Source of the DNA: Methylosinus sp. Ce-a6
Lineage (GTDB): Bacteria; Pseudomonadota; Alphaproteobacteria; Rhizobiales; Beijerinckiaceae
Direction: 5' to 3'
DNA: 64,000 bases
NCBI RefSeq assembly: GCF_009811655.1
Contig: NZ_BGJX01000007.1
Coordinates: forward strand, 62,001 to 126,000
This document shows, one piece after another, positions 1 through 8,136 of the stretch. The stretch's first letter is position 1, and each line of letters starts with the position of its first letter. The position numbers and the translations under genes are program-made. A model generated the notes under the pieces. The model ran no database searches, was not told the DNA's origin, and worked only from the letters and a program-made list of their open reading frames with translations.

Positions 1-193
1 GAAAAGCGGTGGATGCGACGGCGAGGCCCGCGACGACGCCGGCTTCGCGCGCGGCGATGACGGCGCGGGCGCGGGCAGTCTCGGGGATGGTCGCTTGCGT
101 CGTGATGTCGCCGGCCCGGCCGAAATCCTCGGCGAGAGCGGCGCGCACGACATCCTCGATATGAGGGGCGGGGAGCGTCCAGCGGGCGGTCAT
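1..193 (-). CDS. nadC: nicotinate-nucleotide pyrophosphorylase (N-terminal part)
   Basis: The first 64 codons of quinolinate phosphoribosyltransferase, cut by the window edge. The enzyme converts quinolinate and PRPP to nicotinate mononucleotide, the last step of de novo pyridine ring synthesis. The reading from the ATG at 193 gives MTARWTLPAPHIEDVVRAAL followed by AEDFGRAGDITTQATIP; the A-L-x-E-D-x-x-x-x-G-D-I-T-T signature is typical of the NadC N-terminus. It is the last gene seen in a nadA-DUF4202-nadB-nadC order on the minus strand, about 100 bp after nadB, and the gap holds a strong inverted repeat. The active-site region lies outside the window. Confidence 0.9.
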   Translation of the reverse strand, partial: MTARWTLPAPHIEDVVRAALAEDFGRAGDITTQATIPETARARAVIAAREAGVVAGLAVASTAF

Positions 194-208
194 CGAGTGA
201 CCCGAACA

Positions 209-272
209 GAAGCGAGCCTGAAGGCTCGCGGTCCGACGCGCGCTTTGGACCGCGAGCCTTCAGGCTCGCTTC
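209..272. repeat. perfect 26-bp inverted repeat between nadB and nadC
   Basis: Two perfectly complementary 26-bp arms (209-234 and 247-272) are separated by 12 nt. Each arm is itself a small hairpin: GCGAGCC-TGAA-GGCTCGC. The element can therefore fold as one long stem or as two adjacent stem-loops. No T-run follows on either strand, so it is not a classical terminator. It is more like a REP-type palindrome, and could set relative nadB/nadC transcript levels. Confidence 0.8.
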
Positions 273-290
273 GATAGCCCTGCAACTTGA

Positions 291-1826
291 TCATTTCAGC
301 GCCTCCTCGGCGATGGCGCGCGCCTGTGTCTCGGTCAGATAGGAGCGATGCGCGAGAGCGTCCTCGGCCTGTGGGAAATCGGAGCGGAAATGCGCTCCGC
401 GGCTCTCGCGCCGGGTCAGCGCCGCGCTCGTCACCAGCAGCGCGGTCAGCGCCATATTGCGCAAATGCGCATGGGTCGCCGCCGCCTCTATGCGCAATAT
501 CGCTCGCGCCGCGCGCGTCAGCCCCGCTCGATCGCGAATGACGCCGACGTCGCGCGCCATCACATCGCGCAGCTCGTCGACGAGGCCCTGGTCCGGCGCT
601 CCCGTTTCGTCTCGCGCCGGGGCGGACGAGGGCGGCGCGGTCTCGAGGCTCGGCTCGCCCATGTCCTTGGCGATGCGCGCCGCGAACACCACCGCCTCGA
701 GCAGCGAATTGGAGGCGAGGCGATTGGCGCCATGCACGCCGGTCGAAGCGACTTCTCCGGCCGCCCAGAGCCCGGCGAGCGACGTTCGCCCGCGCGCGTC
801 GGTCACGACGCCGCCCATGTGATAATGCGCGGCGGGCGCGATCGGAATGGGCGCGGTCACTGGATCGACGCCGCCGGCCAGGCAGCTCGCATAGACGGTC
901 GGAAAGCGCGCGGGAAACTCCGCGCCGACAGTGGCGCGCGCGTCGAGAAAGGCGCCGCGCCCGGCGGCGATTGAGGCGAAGACGCCGCGCGCGACGATGT
1001 CGCGCGGCGCGAGCTCGGCGGCCGGGTCGATGTCGGCCATGAAGCGATGGCCGGAGCGATCGACGATGATCGCGCCTTCGCCGCGCAGCGATTCGGTCGC
1101 CAGCGGCGCCGGGTCGACGCCTATGTCGATCGCGGTCGGATGAAACTGCACGAATTCCGCGTCGGCGATCAGCGCGCCGGCGCGCGCCGCCATCGCGAGG
1201 CCGGCGCCGCACGCCTCTCTCGGATTGGTGGTGACGCGATAGAGATGGCCGATCCCGCCTGTCGCCAGCACGATCGCGGAAGAGAAGAAGTCGCGGAGAA
1301 GACCGTCGCGCCCGCTCGCGCGCAGACCGATGACGCGGCCGTCGCCGGTCAGCAATTCACGCGCGGAATAGCCCTCCAGCAATTCGATCGAGGGCGCCGC
1401 GCGCACGCGGGCGACGAGCGTCTCCATTATGGCGCGGCCGGCCGTGTCGCCCTTCACGCGCACGATGCGCCGCTCGCTATGGGCAGCCTCGCGCGAGGGC
1501 GTGAATGCGCCGTCGGCGCGATCGAAGGGCACGCCATAGGAGAGGAGATCGTCGATGCGCGCGCGCGCCTCGCGCGCGACGCCGAGCGCGACTTCGGCGT
1601 CGACGATTCCGGCGCCGGCCTTCAGCGTGTCCTCGGCGTGGCGCTCTGGCGAATCCGTGTCGAGCACCGCCGCCGCCACGCCGCCCTGCGCCCAGAAGGA
1701 GGCGGCGCCTTCGTCGATCGAGCCGGGGGTCAGCACGGCGACGCGGCGCGGCGCGAGCTTCAGCGCGCAGAACAGGCCGGCGAGGCCGCCGCCGACGATG
1801 AGGATGGGAGGAGCCTGCGTCACCAT
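291..1826 (-). CDS. nadB: L-aspartate oxidase
   Basis: A flavoprotein that oxidises L-aspartate to iminoaspartate, the substrate NadA condenses with dihydroxyacetone phosphate. 511 aa, close to the usual 510-540. The N-terminal Rossmann motif ILIVGGGLAGLFCALKLA binds FAD. SFWAQGGVAAA near residue 43, the HPTAIDIG stretch, and HYHMGGVVTDARGRTSLAGL followed by WAAGEVASTGVHGANRLASN are characteristic of the succinate dehydrogenase/aspartate oxidase family, and the last segments mark the aspartate oxidase branch. Start chosen at the ATG giving MVTQAPPILIVGGG. It lies between the DUF4202 gene (about 155 bp upstream, a gap filled by a palindromic repeat) and nadC. Confidence 0.96.
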   Translation of the reverse strand: MVTQAPPILIVGGGLAGLFCALKLAPRRVAVLTPGSIDEGAASFWAQGGVAAAVLDTDSPERHAEDTLKAGAGIVDAEVALGVAREARARIDDLLSYGVPFDRADGAFTPSREAAHSERRIVRVKGDTAGRAIMETLVARVRAAPSIELLEGYSARELLTGDGRVIGLRASGRDGLLRDFFSSAIVLATGGIGHLYRVTTNPREACGAGLAMAARAGALIADAEFVQFHPTAIDIGVDPAPLATESLRGEGAIIVDRSGHRFMADIDPAAELAPRDIVARGVFASIAAGRGAFLDARATVGAEFPARFPTVYASCLAGGVDPVTAPIPIAPAAHYHMGGVVTDARGRTSLAGLWAAGEVASTGVHGANRLASNSLLEAVVFAARIAKDMGEPSLETAPPSSAPARDETGAPDQGLVDELRDVMARDVGVIRDRAGLTRAARAILRIEAAATHAHLRNMALTALLVTSAALTRRESRGAHFRSDFPQAEDALAHRSYLTETQARAIAEEALK

Positions 1827-1851
1827 TGCGAAAGCTCCCGAGCGAGCGCCG

Positions 1852-1977
1852 CGCCCCCTCCCTCACCCTCCCCCGCTATGCGCGAGAGGGGGCGGCAGGT
1901 GTTGCGCGTAACATCGATGAAGGGCGCAGACTTCTCCCTCTCCCGCGCAGCGGGGGAGGGCCGGGGAGGGGGCGCGC
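1852..1977. repeat. palindromic interspersed repeat, C-rich family, copy 1
   Basis: About 126 bp made of two C-rich/G-rich hairpins (CCCTCCCCCGC...GCGAGAGGGGGC and CTCTCCCGC...GCGGGGGAGGG) joined by about 45 bp. A second full copy lies inverted at 13780-13905, a decayed one at 27361-27414, and one split by another element at 59449-59595. It fills the gap between the DUF4202 gene and nadB. Confidence 0.8.
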
Positions 1978-1983
1978 CGGCCA

Positions 1984-2619
1984 TTAGTCGACCGCGACGG
2001 CGGCGAGCTTGGCGAGCGCCGCGCTCTCCTTGGCGATCGCCGCGGCGATGAGCGCGCGCGTGCGCTCCGGCAAAGGCAGAGCGAGCGCGGCGGCATGGCC
2101 CTTGGGCGACATTTTGCAAAGCGTCTTGCCGAGAATGTCGACGATCTTCTCGTCGTCATAGTCTTTGTATTTCTCGTGGAAATCGTCGAAATAATGCTCG
2201 AGGAAGACGATCGCCGCGACATTCTCCAGCGCCTGGGAGTCGCGCTCCTTCTTCAGCTTCTCCTTGCGAATGATCGCGCCGACATGGCCGATCCCTTCTT
2301 CGGCATAGCCATGCGCGCGCATGAGCTCGCCGACGAGACGGGCGTGATGGGCGCGGCATTCCTTGCGCCAGTCGTTGTAGCCGTGGCGGCCGAGCGGAAA
2401 ATTCTCGCGCGGAATGTCCCAGCGGCGCAGATGCTGCGCGCGCGTCGCGATCTTCAAGAGCTCCGAGGCTTCCGGATAGATCGCGAAGAGGCGCGCCGTC
2501 ATGCGCTCGGCGTAGACGATCTCGAAGGGGCGTTCGACGCCGTCGATCGTCACGCGGCGCGGATCGTCGGCGTTGGCGGCGTCGATCGCCGCGATCAGAG
2601 CCTGGTAACGAGCCGACAT
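1984..2619 (-). CDS. DUF4202 family protein
   Basis: 211 aa from the ATG at 2619, which has a clear AAGGAGCG ribosome site 6 nt upstream. The sequence starts MSARYQALIAAIDAANADDP and carries the conserved R-A-Q-H-L-R-R-W-D-I-P-R block, then AHHARLVGELM and FLEHYFDDF. This spacing of histidines and acidic residues resembles an all-helical, metal-binding (HD-like) fold and matches DUF4202 as I know it. No biochemical role is established for the family. It lies inside the nadA-nadB-nadC gene string, 50 bp after nadA, so a link with NAD metabolism is a reasonable inference from context only. No membrane segment or signal peptide is visible. Confidence 0.85.
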   Translation of the reverse strand: MSARYQALIAAIDAANADDPRRVTIDGVERPFEIVYAERMTARLFAIYPEASELLKIATRAQHLRRWDIPRENFPLGRHGYNDWRKECRAHHARLVGELMRAHGYAEEGIGHVGAIIRKEKLKKERDSQALENVAAIVFLEHYFDDFHEKYKDYDDEKIVDILGKTLCKMSPKGHAAALALPLPERTRALIAAAIAKESAALAKLAAVAVD

Positions 2620-2638
2620 GTCGCGCTCCTTGAAAAAT

Positions 2639-2663
2639 CCTTCTCCCGCAGGCGGGAGAAGGG
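2639..2663. repeat. short palindrome (CTTCTCCCGCAGGCGGGAGAAG)
   Basis: A perfect palindrome of the CCTTCTCCCGC/GCGGGAGAAGG type between nadA and the DUF4202 gene. The same core bounds the larger repeats at 40468-40639 and 61819-61969. It could act as an mRNA-stabilising or pausing hairpin within the operon. Confidence 0.7.
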
Positions 2664-2669
2664 AGTCGA

Positions 2670-3761
2670 TCACCCCAGATCGATCATCCGCTGCACGGCG
2701 ACGCGCGCCTTTGCTGCGATCAGCGGATCGACCGTCACCTCCTCGCGGATATGGACCAGCGCGTCGAGGATTTTCGGCAGGGTGATGCGCTTCATATGCG
2801 GGCAGAAATTGCAGGGGCGGATGAATTCCGTGCCCGTCGTCTCGGCGGCGACATTGTCGGCCATGGAGCATTCGGTCACGAGCAGCACGCGCGCCGGCTT
2901 TTTCGTGCGCACATAATCGATCATCGCCGCCGTCGAGCCGGCGAAATCGGATATGTTCACCACCTCGCGCGGACATTCGGGATGAGCGATGATCTTCACG
3001 CCGGGATGATCGGCGCGATAGCTCTCGAGCTCCTCGGCGGTGAAGCGCTCATGCACCTCGCAGGCGCCGCGCCAGGCGATGATCTTCACCTTGGTCTGCG
3101 CGGCGACATTCTCCGCGAGATAGCGGTCGGGCAGCATGATGACCCGCTCCGAGCCCAGGCTTTCGACGATTTTCAGCGCATTGGAGGAGGTGCAGCAGAT
3201 GTCGACCTCCGCCTTCACTTCGGCGGAAGTATTGACATAAGCGACAATCGGCACGCCCGGATATTCGGCGCGCAGCGCGCGCACGTCGGCCGCCGTGATG
3301 GAGGCGGCGAGCGAGCAGCCGGCCTCGAGGTCGGGCATGAGCACGACCTTGTCGGGGCTCAGAATCTTGGACGTCTCGGCCATGAAATGCACGCCGCCCT
3401 GCACGATGATCTCGGCGTCGGAGGTGGCGGCGAGCTTGGCGAGCTGCAGGCTGTCGCCGACGAAATCGGCAACGCAATGATAGATTTCCGGCGTCTGGTA
3501 ATTATGGGCGAGAATGACGGCGTTGCGTTCCCGCTTCAGCTCGTTGATCGCCTTCACATAGGGCGCATGGAAGGGCCACTCGACCGCCGGCATGACCTTT
3601 GCGACGCGCTCATAGAGATGGGCGGTCGCGGTCTCGACCTCCTTGTTCCAAGCGAGACTGGGCATGGGCAGCACGGGGAAGCGCCGCGCGGCCCCATCCA
3701 GCGCGCCGAAGGGCGGAGCGGCCGCTCGCTTTTTGTCGCCGATCTGGAACGGAATGCCCAT
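2670..3761 (-). CDS. nadA: quinolinate synthase
   Basis: A [4Fe-4S] enzyme that joins iminoaspartate and dihydroxyacetone phosphate to give quinolinate. 363 aa, in the range of the long NadA class. The three pseudo-repeated domains are visible: [14 protein letters not shown] with [30 protein letters not shown] followed by the DLEAGCSLA cysteine; and HPECPREV plus [11 protein letters not shown]. The cluster cysteines are expected in GCSLA, PECP and NFCPHM. First gene of the NAD operon; two palindromic operator candidates lie within 170 bp upstream (3780-3802 and 3905-3929). Start chosen at the ATG giving [22 protein letters not shown], about 30 codons in, is a possible internal start. Confidence 0.96.
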   Translation of the reverse strand: MGIPFQIGDKKRAAAPPFGALDGAARRFPVLPMPSLAWNKEVETATAHLYERVAKVMPAVEWPFHAPYVKAINELKRERNAVILAHNYQTPEIYHCVADFVGDSLQLAKLAATSDAEIIVQGGVHFMAETSKILSPDKVVLMPDLEAGCSLAASITAADVRALRAEYPGVPIVAYVNTSAEVKAEVDICCTSSNALKIVESLGSERVIMLPDRYLAENVAAQTKVKIIAWRGACEVHERFTAEELESYRADHPGVKIIAHPECPREVVNISDFAGSTAAMIDYVRTKKPARVLLVTECSMADNVAAETTGTEFIRPCNFCPHMKRITLPKILDALVHIREEVTVDPLIAAKARVAVQRMIDLG

Positions 3762-3779
3762 TGGCTTGCTCCGAACTCA

Positions 3780-3802
3780 CTTATGCTCAATTAGAGCATA
3801 AG
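3780..3802. promoter_or_regulatory. palindromic operator upstream of nadA (site 1)
   Basis: CTTATGCTC-AATTA-GAGCATAAG: perfect 9-bp arms around 5 nt, ending 19 nt before the nadA ATG. The same ATGCTC-N5-GAGCAT core recurs at 3905-3929 and I saw it nowhere else in the window. The position fits repression of the NAD operon. In Rhizobiales a predicted repressor, NadQ, controls nad genes; I cannot confirm from memory that this is its exact motif. Confidence 0.7.
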
Positions 3803-3904
3803 AGGGCCAATCAAAAACTCCAGCGGGAGGCCCGTCGGAGAGGTTCTCGAGCTTAGAAGCGATATGACGTTTCGGCAACACCCTCGCCGGATCGTCGTCC
3901 AGAG

Positions 3905-3929
3905 ACATATGCTCTTTATGAGCATATGT
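3905..3929. promoter_or_regulatory. palindromic operator upstream of nadA (site 2)
   Basis: ACATATGCTC-TTTAT-GAGCATATGT: perfect 10-bp arms around 5 nt, 144 nt upstream of the nadA start and 103 nt from site 1. It shares the ATGCTC-N5-GAGCAT core. No gene starts on the plus strand beside it, so both sites probably serve nadA through looping or two promoters. Confidence 0.65.
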
Positions 3930-3943
3930 CAAATGGGCGGAAC

Positions 3944-3970
3944 GAAAAAAGCCCGGCCCGCGGGCCGGGC
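3944..3970 (-). terminator. rho-independent terminator for the SH3-domain gene
   Basis: On the minus strand, the perfectly self-complementary GC-rich segment at 3951-3970 is followed by six T residues (3945-3950). It lies 48 nt past the stop codon of the exported SH3-domain gene and separates it from the nadA control region. Confidence 0.85.
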
Positions 3971-4017
3971 GAGGGCTTCGCGGTCTCGGGCTTTTCGCGT
4001 CGAGACGAAATTAATGC

Positions 4018-4509
4018 CTATCTGGCGAAGACGGCGCCCTTCCGCTTCAGATAGTTGCGGTCGACGTAGCCGGATTTGCCCTCATAGGCGACCTTGCACC
4101 AGCTCGTCATCCAGCCCTTCTGGCAGCCGGAGGAGACGACTTTCCGGCCCGAAGGGATTTTCGCGACGACCTTCCAGCTGTCGCCGGGGCCGGATCTGAC
4201 CGCCGTGATGTCGCGCGTCACCAGAGGGGCGATGACGACATTCTTGGCCGTGGGCGACAGCGTGTTGGCGGCGACGAAGCCGCGCTTGCCCTTGTAGCGG
4301 ATCTGGCACCAATCGCGTTTCCAACCCGGCCCGCAATTGTCGAGCTGGATTTTGGCGCCGGCCGGGATCTGGGCGATGACCGGCCATCTCGCGCCGGGGC
4401 CGGACCTCATATTCGAGAAATCCGTGGCGTAACGGGGAGCCGCCATGGCCGAGGCGGCGCAGAAGGTGAGGGCCGCCGCGAGGAGCGACGAGCCGGGCCG
4501 GAACTTCAT
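4018..4509 (-). CDS. exported protein with two bacterial SH3 domains
   Basis: 163 aa with a Sec signal peptide (MKFRPGSSLLAAALTFCAAS then AMAAPRYA; likely cleavage after AMA). Two tandem SH3b repeats follow: residues about 28-88 (NMRSGPGARWPVIAQIPAG, then WCQIRYKGKRGFVAANTL) and about 95-155 (AVRSGPGDSWKVVAKIPSG, then WCKVAYEGKSGYVDRNYL). Each has the RSGPG start and the W-C-x-V-x-Y-x-G-x-x-G-Y/F-V end of the family. Such domains usually bind cell-wall peptides, so a periplasmic, peptidoglycan-associated role is likely. Single gene with its own terminator; the 239 bp to pyrB holds nothing else I recognise. Confidence 0.85.
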   Translation of the reverse strand: MKFRPGSSLLAAALTFCAASAMAAPRYATDFSNMRSGPGARWPVIAQIPAGAKIQLDNCGPGWKRDWCQIRYKGKRGFVAANTLSPTAKNVVIAPLVTRDITAVRSGPGDSWKVVAKIPSGRKVVSSGCQKGWMTSWCKVAYEGKSGYVDRNYLKRKGAVFAR

Positions 4510-4748
4510 GACGATCTCCTGTTTCGCGAAGGATTGCGGGAAAGGACGTCTCTATGTCGGGCAATTTCCAGAACTCTTTTTCATCCCCTTTGGTTCCGCC
4601 GTCGCTTTCGAGCGAATGTCTCGAGGATTTCTCAACCATGAGAGATCCGGCGCCGCCATTCTCGCGCCGCCTTCGGCCTGCCGGGAATGCGCCATCGGTC
4701 GGGCTCCAAGGCTGGCCAGCGCGCGAGAAACTGTTATAGACGGCGGCC

Positions 4749-5696
4749 ATGCCGCAAAAATCGCATCCCGCCTTCCCGCACCGCCATCTGCTCGGCATAG
4801 AGGGACTGTCGCGCATCGACATCGTCACTCTGCTCGACATGGCCGAGGACGCGATCGAGGTCTCCCGTCAGGTGGAGAAGAAACGCGCCACTCTGCGCGG
4901 CCGCACCCAGGTCAATCTCTTCTACGAATCCTCGACGCGCACGCAGGCCTCGTTCGAGATCGCCGGCAAAAGGCTCGGCGCCGACGTCATGAACATGTCG
5001 GTCGCCAATTCCTCCGAGAAAAAGGGCGAGACGCTGCTCGACACGGCGACGACGCTCAACGCCATGCGGCCCGATATTCTCGTCGTGCGCCACGCCCGCG
5101 CCGGCGCCGTGCATCTGCTCGCGCGCAAGGTCGATTGCGCTGTCGTCAACGCCGGCGACGGCGCCCATGAGCATCCGACCCAGGCGCTCCTCGACGCGCT
5201 GACGATCCGCCGCCACAAGGGCCGCATAGAGGGGCTCGAGGTGGCGATCTGCGGCGATGTGCTGCATTCGCGCGTCGCCCGCTCCAACATCATTCTGCTC
5301 AGCGCGCTCGGCGCGCGTCTGCGCGCGGTCGGCCCCTCCACTCTCGCTCCCGATTCGCTCGCGCGTCTCGGCGTCGAAGTGTTCCACGACATGCGCTCGG
5401 GGCTCGCCGGCGCGGACATTGTGATGATGCTGCGACTTCAGCGCGAGCGCATGAACGGCGCCTTCGTGCCGAGCTCGCGGGAATATTTCCATTTCTTCGG
5501 TCTCGACGAGGAGAAGCTCGCTTACGCGGCGCCCGATGCGCTGGTGATGCATCCGGGCCCGATGAATCGCGGCGTCGAGATCGACTCGAGCGTGGCCGAC
5601 GGAAGCCGCTCGCTCATTCGCGATCAGGTGGAAATGGGCGTCGCTATGCGCATGGCGGTGCTGGAGGCGCTCGCGCAGCACCTGCCGAATGTGTAG
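4749..5696 (+). CDS. pyrB: aspartate carbamoyltransferase catalytic subunit
   Basis: Catalyses carbamoyl phosphate + aspartate to carbamoyl-aspartate, the committed pyrimidine step. 315 aa, normal for the family. Signatures: [20 protein letters not shown] (carbamoyl-phosphate loop, S-T-R-T near residue 59), [23 protein letters not shown], and [17 protein letters not shown] near the C-terminus. Start at the ATG reading [20 protein letters not shown]. Unlike many alphaproteobacteria, no dihydroorotase gene (pyrC) follows; a small membrane protein gene does, 36 bp downstream. Confidence 0.97.
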   Translation: MPQKSHPAFPHRHLLGIEGLSRIDIVTLLDMAEDAIEVSRQVEKKRATLRGRTQVNLFYESSTRTQASFEIAGKRLGADVMNMSVANSSEKKGETLLDTATTLNAMRPDILVVRHARAGAVHLLARKVDCAVVNAGDGAHEHPTQALLDALTIRRHKGRIEGLEVAICGDVLHSRVARSNIILLSALGARLRAVGPSTLAPDSLARLGVEVFHDMRSGLAGADIVMMLRLQRERMNGAFVPSSREYFHFFGLDEEKLAYAAPDALVMHPGPMNRGVEIDSSVADGSRSLIRDQVEMGVAMRMAVLEALAQHLPNV

Positions 5697-5732
5697 TATG
5701 CGCTCGTCTCGTCGATCGCAGAGGGGCGCCGC

Positions 5733-6083
5733 ATGGTCTTTGTCGTTCGTCTGATCACACTGTTTCTGGAAGGCCTTCTACAGCAGTTCATCAATGGCGT
5801 GGGCGTCGCTGCATTGATGGCCGCGCTCGCCGTCGGCTTCTTTCGCCTGTCCTGGTGGAAGAGCGTGCTGATTCTCACCTTCATCTTCGGATTCGGCGTC
5901 GAATATCTCTTCGAGGACTGGATCAAATTCTCCGACAAGGCGCAGAGCGCCAGCGAGCGCTGGGCGTGGATGCTGCTGATCTATTTCTTTATCGTCTTCG
6001 TCGCCTATTGGACCGGCCGCTACGGCCGCCGCCATCTGGAGCGCCGCGGCAAAGCGGCTCCGCAAAAGCCGCATACGCGCTGA
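5733..6083 (+). CDS. small integral membrane protein of unknown function
   Basis: 116 aa. Hydrophobic segments lie near residues 5-20, 22-40, 42-60 and 80-97 (MLLIYFFIVFVAYWTGRYG), ending in a basic tail. Arg/Lys-rich ends and an acidic loop (FEDWIKFSDKAQ) are visible. I recognise no family. It follows pyrB closely in the same direction and may be co-transcribed; no functional link to pyrimidines is visible. The opposite-strand reading of this stretch is low-complexity and was rejected. Confidence 0.6.
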   Translation: MVFVVRLITLFLEGLLQQFINGVGVAALMAALAVGFFRLSWWKSVLILTFIFGFGVEYLFEDWIKFSDKAQSASERWAWMLLIYFFIVFVAYWTGRYGRRHLERRGKAAPQKPHTR

Positions 6084-6114
6084 TGCGGTTTATGCTTCGC
6101 ATTCCGCATGGGTC

Positions 6115-6194
6115 GTCATTGCGAGGAGCGGAGCGACGAATCAATCCAGGAGCCGCCTCACGGCCCTGGATTGCTTCGCTTCGCTCGCAATGAC
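6115..6194. repeat. interspersed palindrome, GCGAGGAGCGAAGCGACGAA family, copy 1
   Basis: About 80 bp that starts GTCATTGCGAGGAGCGGAGC and ends TTCGCTCGCAATGAC; the two halves are complementary and form one long hairpin. Other copies in the window: 20071-20152, 22370-22476, 23212-23319 and 25784-25866. This type of repeat is common in Rhizobiales intergenic DNA. It sits between the convergent small membrane gene and cysK. Confidence 0.85.
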
Positions 6195-6234
6195 GGCCGA
6201 TCCGAGCCGAGCCGCCCGGATCGGCGAAACAGGA

Positions 6235-7224
6235 TCAGACGCCCTCGAACAGCGCGGTCGAGAGATAGCGCTCGGCGAAATCGGGGATGATCAGCACGAT
6301 ATTCTTGCCGGCGGCCTCCGGACGCGCGGCGATCTCGAGAGCGGCCGCGACGGCGGCGCCCGACGAAATGCCGACCGGAACGCCCTCGAGCTTGGCGAGC
6401 TCGCGCGAGGTCTCGAAGGCGGTCTGATTGCCGATGGTGATGATCTCGTCGATGACGCCGCGATCGAGGATCGGCGGCACGAAGCCGGGGCCGATGCCCT
6501 GGATCTTGTGCGGTCCCGGCGGACGGCCGGAGAGCACCGCCGAATCCTCGGGCTCCACCGCCACGACCTTGAGGCCGGGACGGCGGGGCTTCAGCACCTG
6601 GCCGACGCCGGTGATGGTCCCGCCCGTGCCGACGCCGGAGACGAAATAGTCGATCTCGCCCTTGGTGTCGTTCCAGATCTCCTCGGCCGTCGTGAGCCGA
6701 TGGATTTCCGGATTGGCAGGGTTCTCGAACTGCTGCGGAATGACCGCGTCCGGATTTTCCGCAGCGAGCTCGGTGGCCTTGGCGACGGCCCCCTTCATGC
6801 CTTGCGCGGCCGGCGTCAGCACGAGCTCGGCGCCGAGCACGGCGAGAATGCGCCGGCGCTCGATCGACATGGATTCCGGCATCACCAGAACGAGGCGGTA
6901 GCCGCGCGCCGCGGCGACGAAGGCGAGCGCTATGCCCGTGTTGCCGGAGGTCGGCTCGATGAGCAGATTGCGCCCCGGCGCGATGCGCCCGCTCTTTTCG
7001 AGCGAGTCGATGAGATTGACGCCGATGCGGTCCTTGACGCTGGCGAGCGGATTGAAGAATTCGAGCTTGCCGAGAAGATTGGCCTTGACGCCTTTCTCCT
7101 TGGCGAGGCGGTCGAAACGAACGAGCGGCGTGTCGCCGATCGTCTGGGTGATGGAATCATAGATGCGGCCGCGGCCGGGTTTTTCCGTTCGGATGAAAAT
7201 CGGCGCTTCTACTGCCTCGGACAT
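6235..7224 (-). CDS. cysK: cysteine synthase A (O-acetylserine sulfhydrylase)
   Basis: PLP enzyme making cysteine from O-acetylserine and sulfide. 329 aa from the ATG at 7224; the longer open frame upstream is an artefact. Signatures: [17 protein letters not shown], the PLP lysine K64 in [31 protein letters not shown] (substrate loop), the phosphate-binding [12 protein letters not shown], and [15 protein letters not shown]. Transcribed together with the Lrp-family regulator 46 bp upstream, which probably controls it. Confidence 0.95.
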   Translation of the reverse strand: MSEAVEAPIFIRTEKPGRGRIYDSITQTIGDTPLVRFDRLAKEKGVKANLLGKLEFFNPLASVKDRIGVNLIDSLEKSGRIAPGRNLLIEPTSGNTGIALAFVAAARGYRLVLVMPESMSIERRRILAVLGAELVLTPAAQGMKGAVAKATELAAENPDAVIPQQFENPANPEIHRLTTAEEIWNDTKGEIDYFVSGVGTGGTITGVGQVLKPRRPGLKVVAVEPEDSAVLSGRPPGPHKIQGIGPGFVPPILDRGVIDEIITIGNQTAFETSRELAKLEGVPVGISSGAAVAAALEIAARPEAAGKNIVLIIPDFAERYLSTALFEGV

Positions 7225-7270
7225 AGGATGCTCCTGGAATCGTGTGGATCGCTGACGCGCTGGCGCGACT

Positions 7271-7783
7271 TTAGCCCGCCACGGCCTCTTCGGCCACCCG
7301 GCGCGCGCGGGGAAAAGCGATTGGAGGCGCCGTTTCGAGCGGCAGCGCCGTCGTCGCCTTGATCCGCTCCATGGCGAAGCGCGACACGACGTTGCGCAGG
7401 GGGGCGACGGCGATGAGGCGCTTGTAGAAATCGTCGAAGGCGACCATGTCGGACACCACCACCCGCAGCATATAGTCGACGTCGCCGGCCATGCGGTAGA
7501 ACTCCACCACCTCGGGCATGGCGGCGACGGCGCCGGTGAAACGGTCGAGCCAGGCGTCGGAATGCTCGCCGGCGACGATGGAGACATAGACGCTGAGGCC
7601 CAAGCCGAGCTTCTCGGGGGAGAGCAGGGCGACGCGGCCTTGCAGCACGCCGCTCGTCTCGAGCCGCTGAATGCGTTTCCAGCAAGGCGTCTGCGAGAGG
7701 CCGACCTGCGCCGCTATGTCGGCGATCGAGAGAGAGGCGTCCTCCTGGAGAATCGAAAGAATGTGGCGGTCTATGGCGTCCAT
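7271..7783 (-). CDS. Lrp/AsnC family transcriptional regulator
   Basis: 170 aa. N-terminal winged helix-turn-helix (residues 1-60: [20 protein letters not shown] then [20 protein letters not shown]), then the ligand-binding RAM domain ([39 protein letters not shown]). The C-terminal 25 residues are Pro/Ala-rich and longer than usual. It lies 46 bp before cysK in one transcript, as seen for cysteine-sensing Lrp-type regulators (DecR/CybR group); regulation of cysteine metabolism is inferred from this. Its own promoter region holds an inverted repeat suited to autoregulation. Confidence 0.9.
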   Translation of the reverse strand: MDAIDRHILSILQEDASLSIADIAAQVGLSQTPCWKRIQRLETSGVLQGRVALLSPEKLGLGLSVYVSIVAGEHSDAWLDRFTGAVAAMPEVVEFYRMAGDVDYMLRVVVSDMVAFDDFYKRLIAVAPLRNVVSRFAMERIKATTALPLETAPPIAFPRARRVAEEAVAG

Positions 7784-7815
7784 GGCGCGTCCGTGGCGTT
7801 ACGAGAAGGTTTTCC

Positions 7816-7846
7816 TATAGTCGACAAAAACACTATAACATGTCAA
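7816..7846 (-). promoter_or_regulatory. promoter and inverted repeat ahead of the Lrp-type gene
   Basis: On the minus strand, TTGACA (7846-7841) is followed after 18 nt by GACTAT (7822-7817), a plausible sigma-70 promoter 33 nt from the ATG. The interval contains the inverted repeat TATAGT-N10-ACTATA (7816-7821/7832-7837), placed where a bound regulator would block the polymerase. The remaining gap up to the Rrf2 gene at 8137 holds no gene that I can support. Confidence 0.55.
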
Positions 7847-8136
7847 GGAGAGAAGCGGCCCGCTGAGCCGTTCTGCGCCGGACGGCCGCCGAACCGCGAC
7901 GAGGCGATGAAATCCGGCTCGGCCAGAGTTCGGCGCGGCCGCTCGGCGGCGCCGCTCCTCTCGCCCTATGTTTTTTCTATGAACCGAGTAGATTATGAAA
8001 GAAATTCGCCATTCGGCGCAAAGTGGCCGGCCGAGTGGACAATGGGCGCGCAATGGCGCCATTTGCTGTAAAATCCCGTCGCCGGAGAAAAATTCACCAA
8101 AACGCCGGCGAGGCGGACCCGAGGAGACGCCGCTCC

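Noticed and set aside
3762..3904. A riboswitch ahead of nadA
   Set aside because: No aptamer-like conserved structure is visible; the two short palindromes fit protein operators better.
3864..4199. A plus-strand open frame upstream of nadA
   Set aside because: It runs through the operator site and the terminator of the SH3 gene, then antisense to that gene; composition is Arg/Ser-rich shadow.
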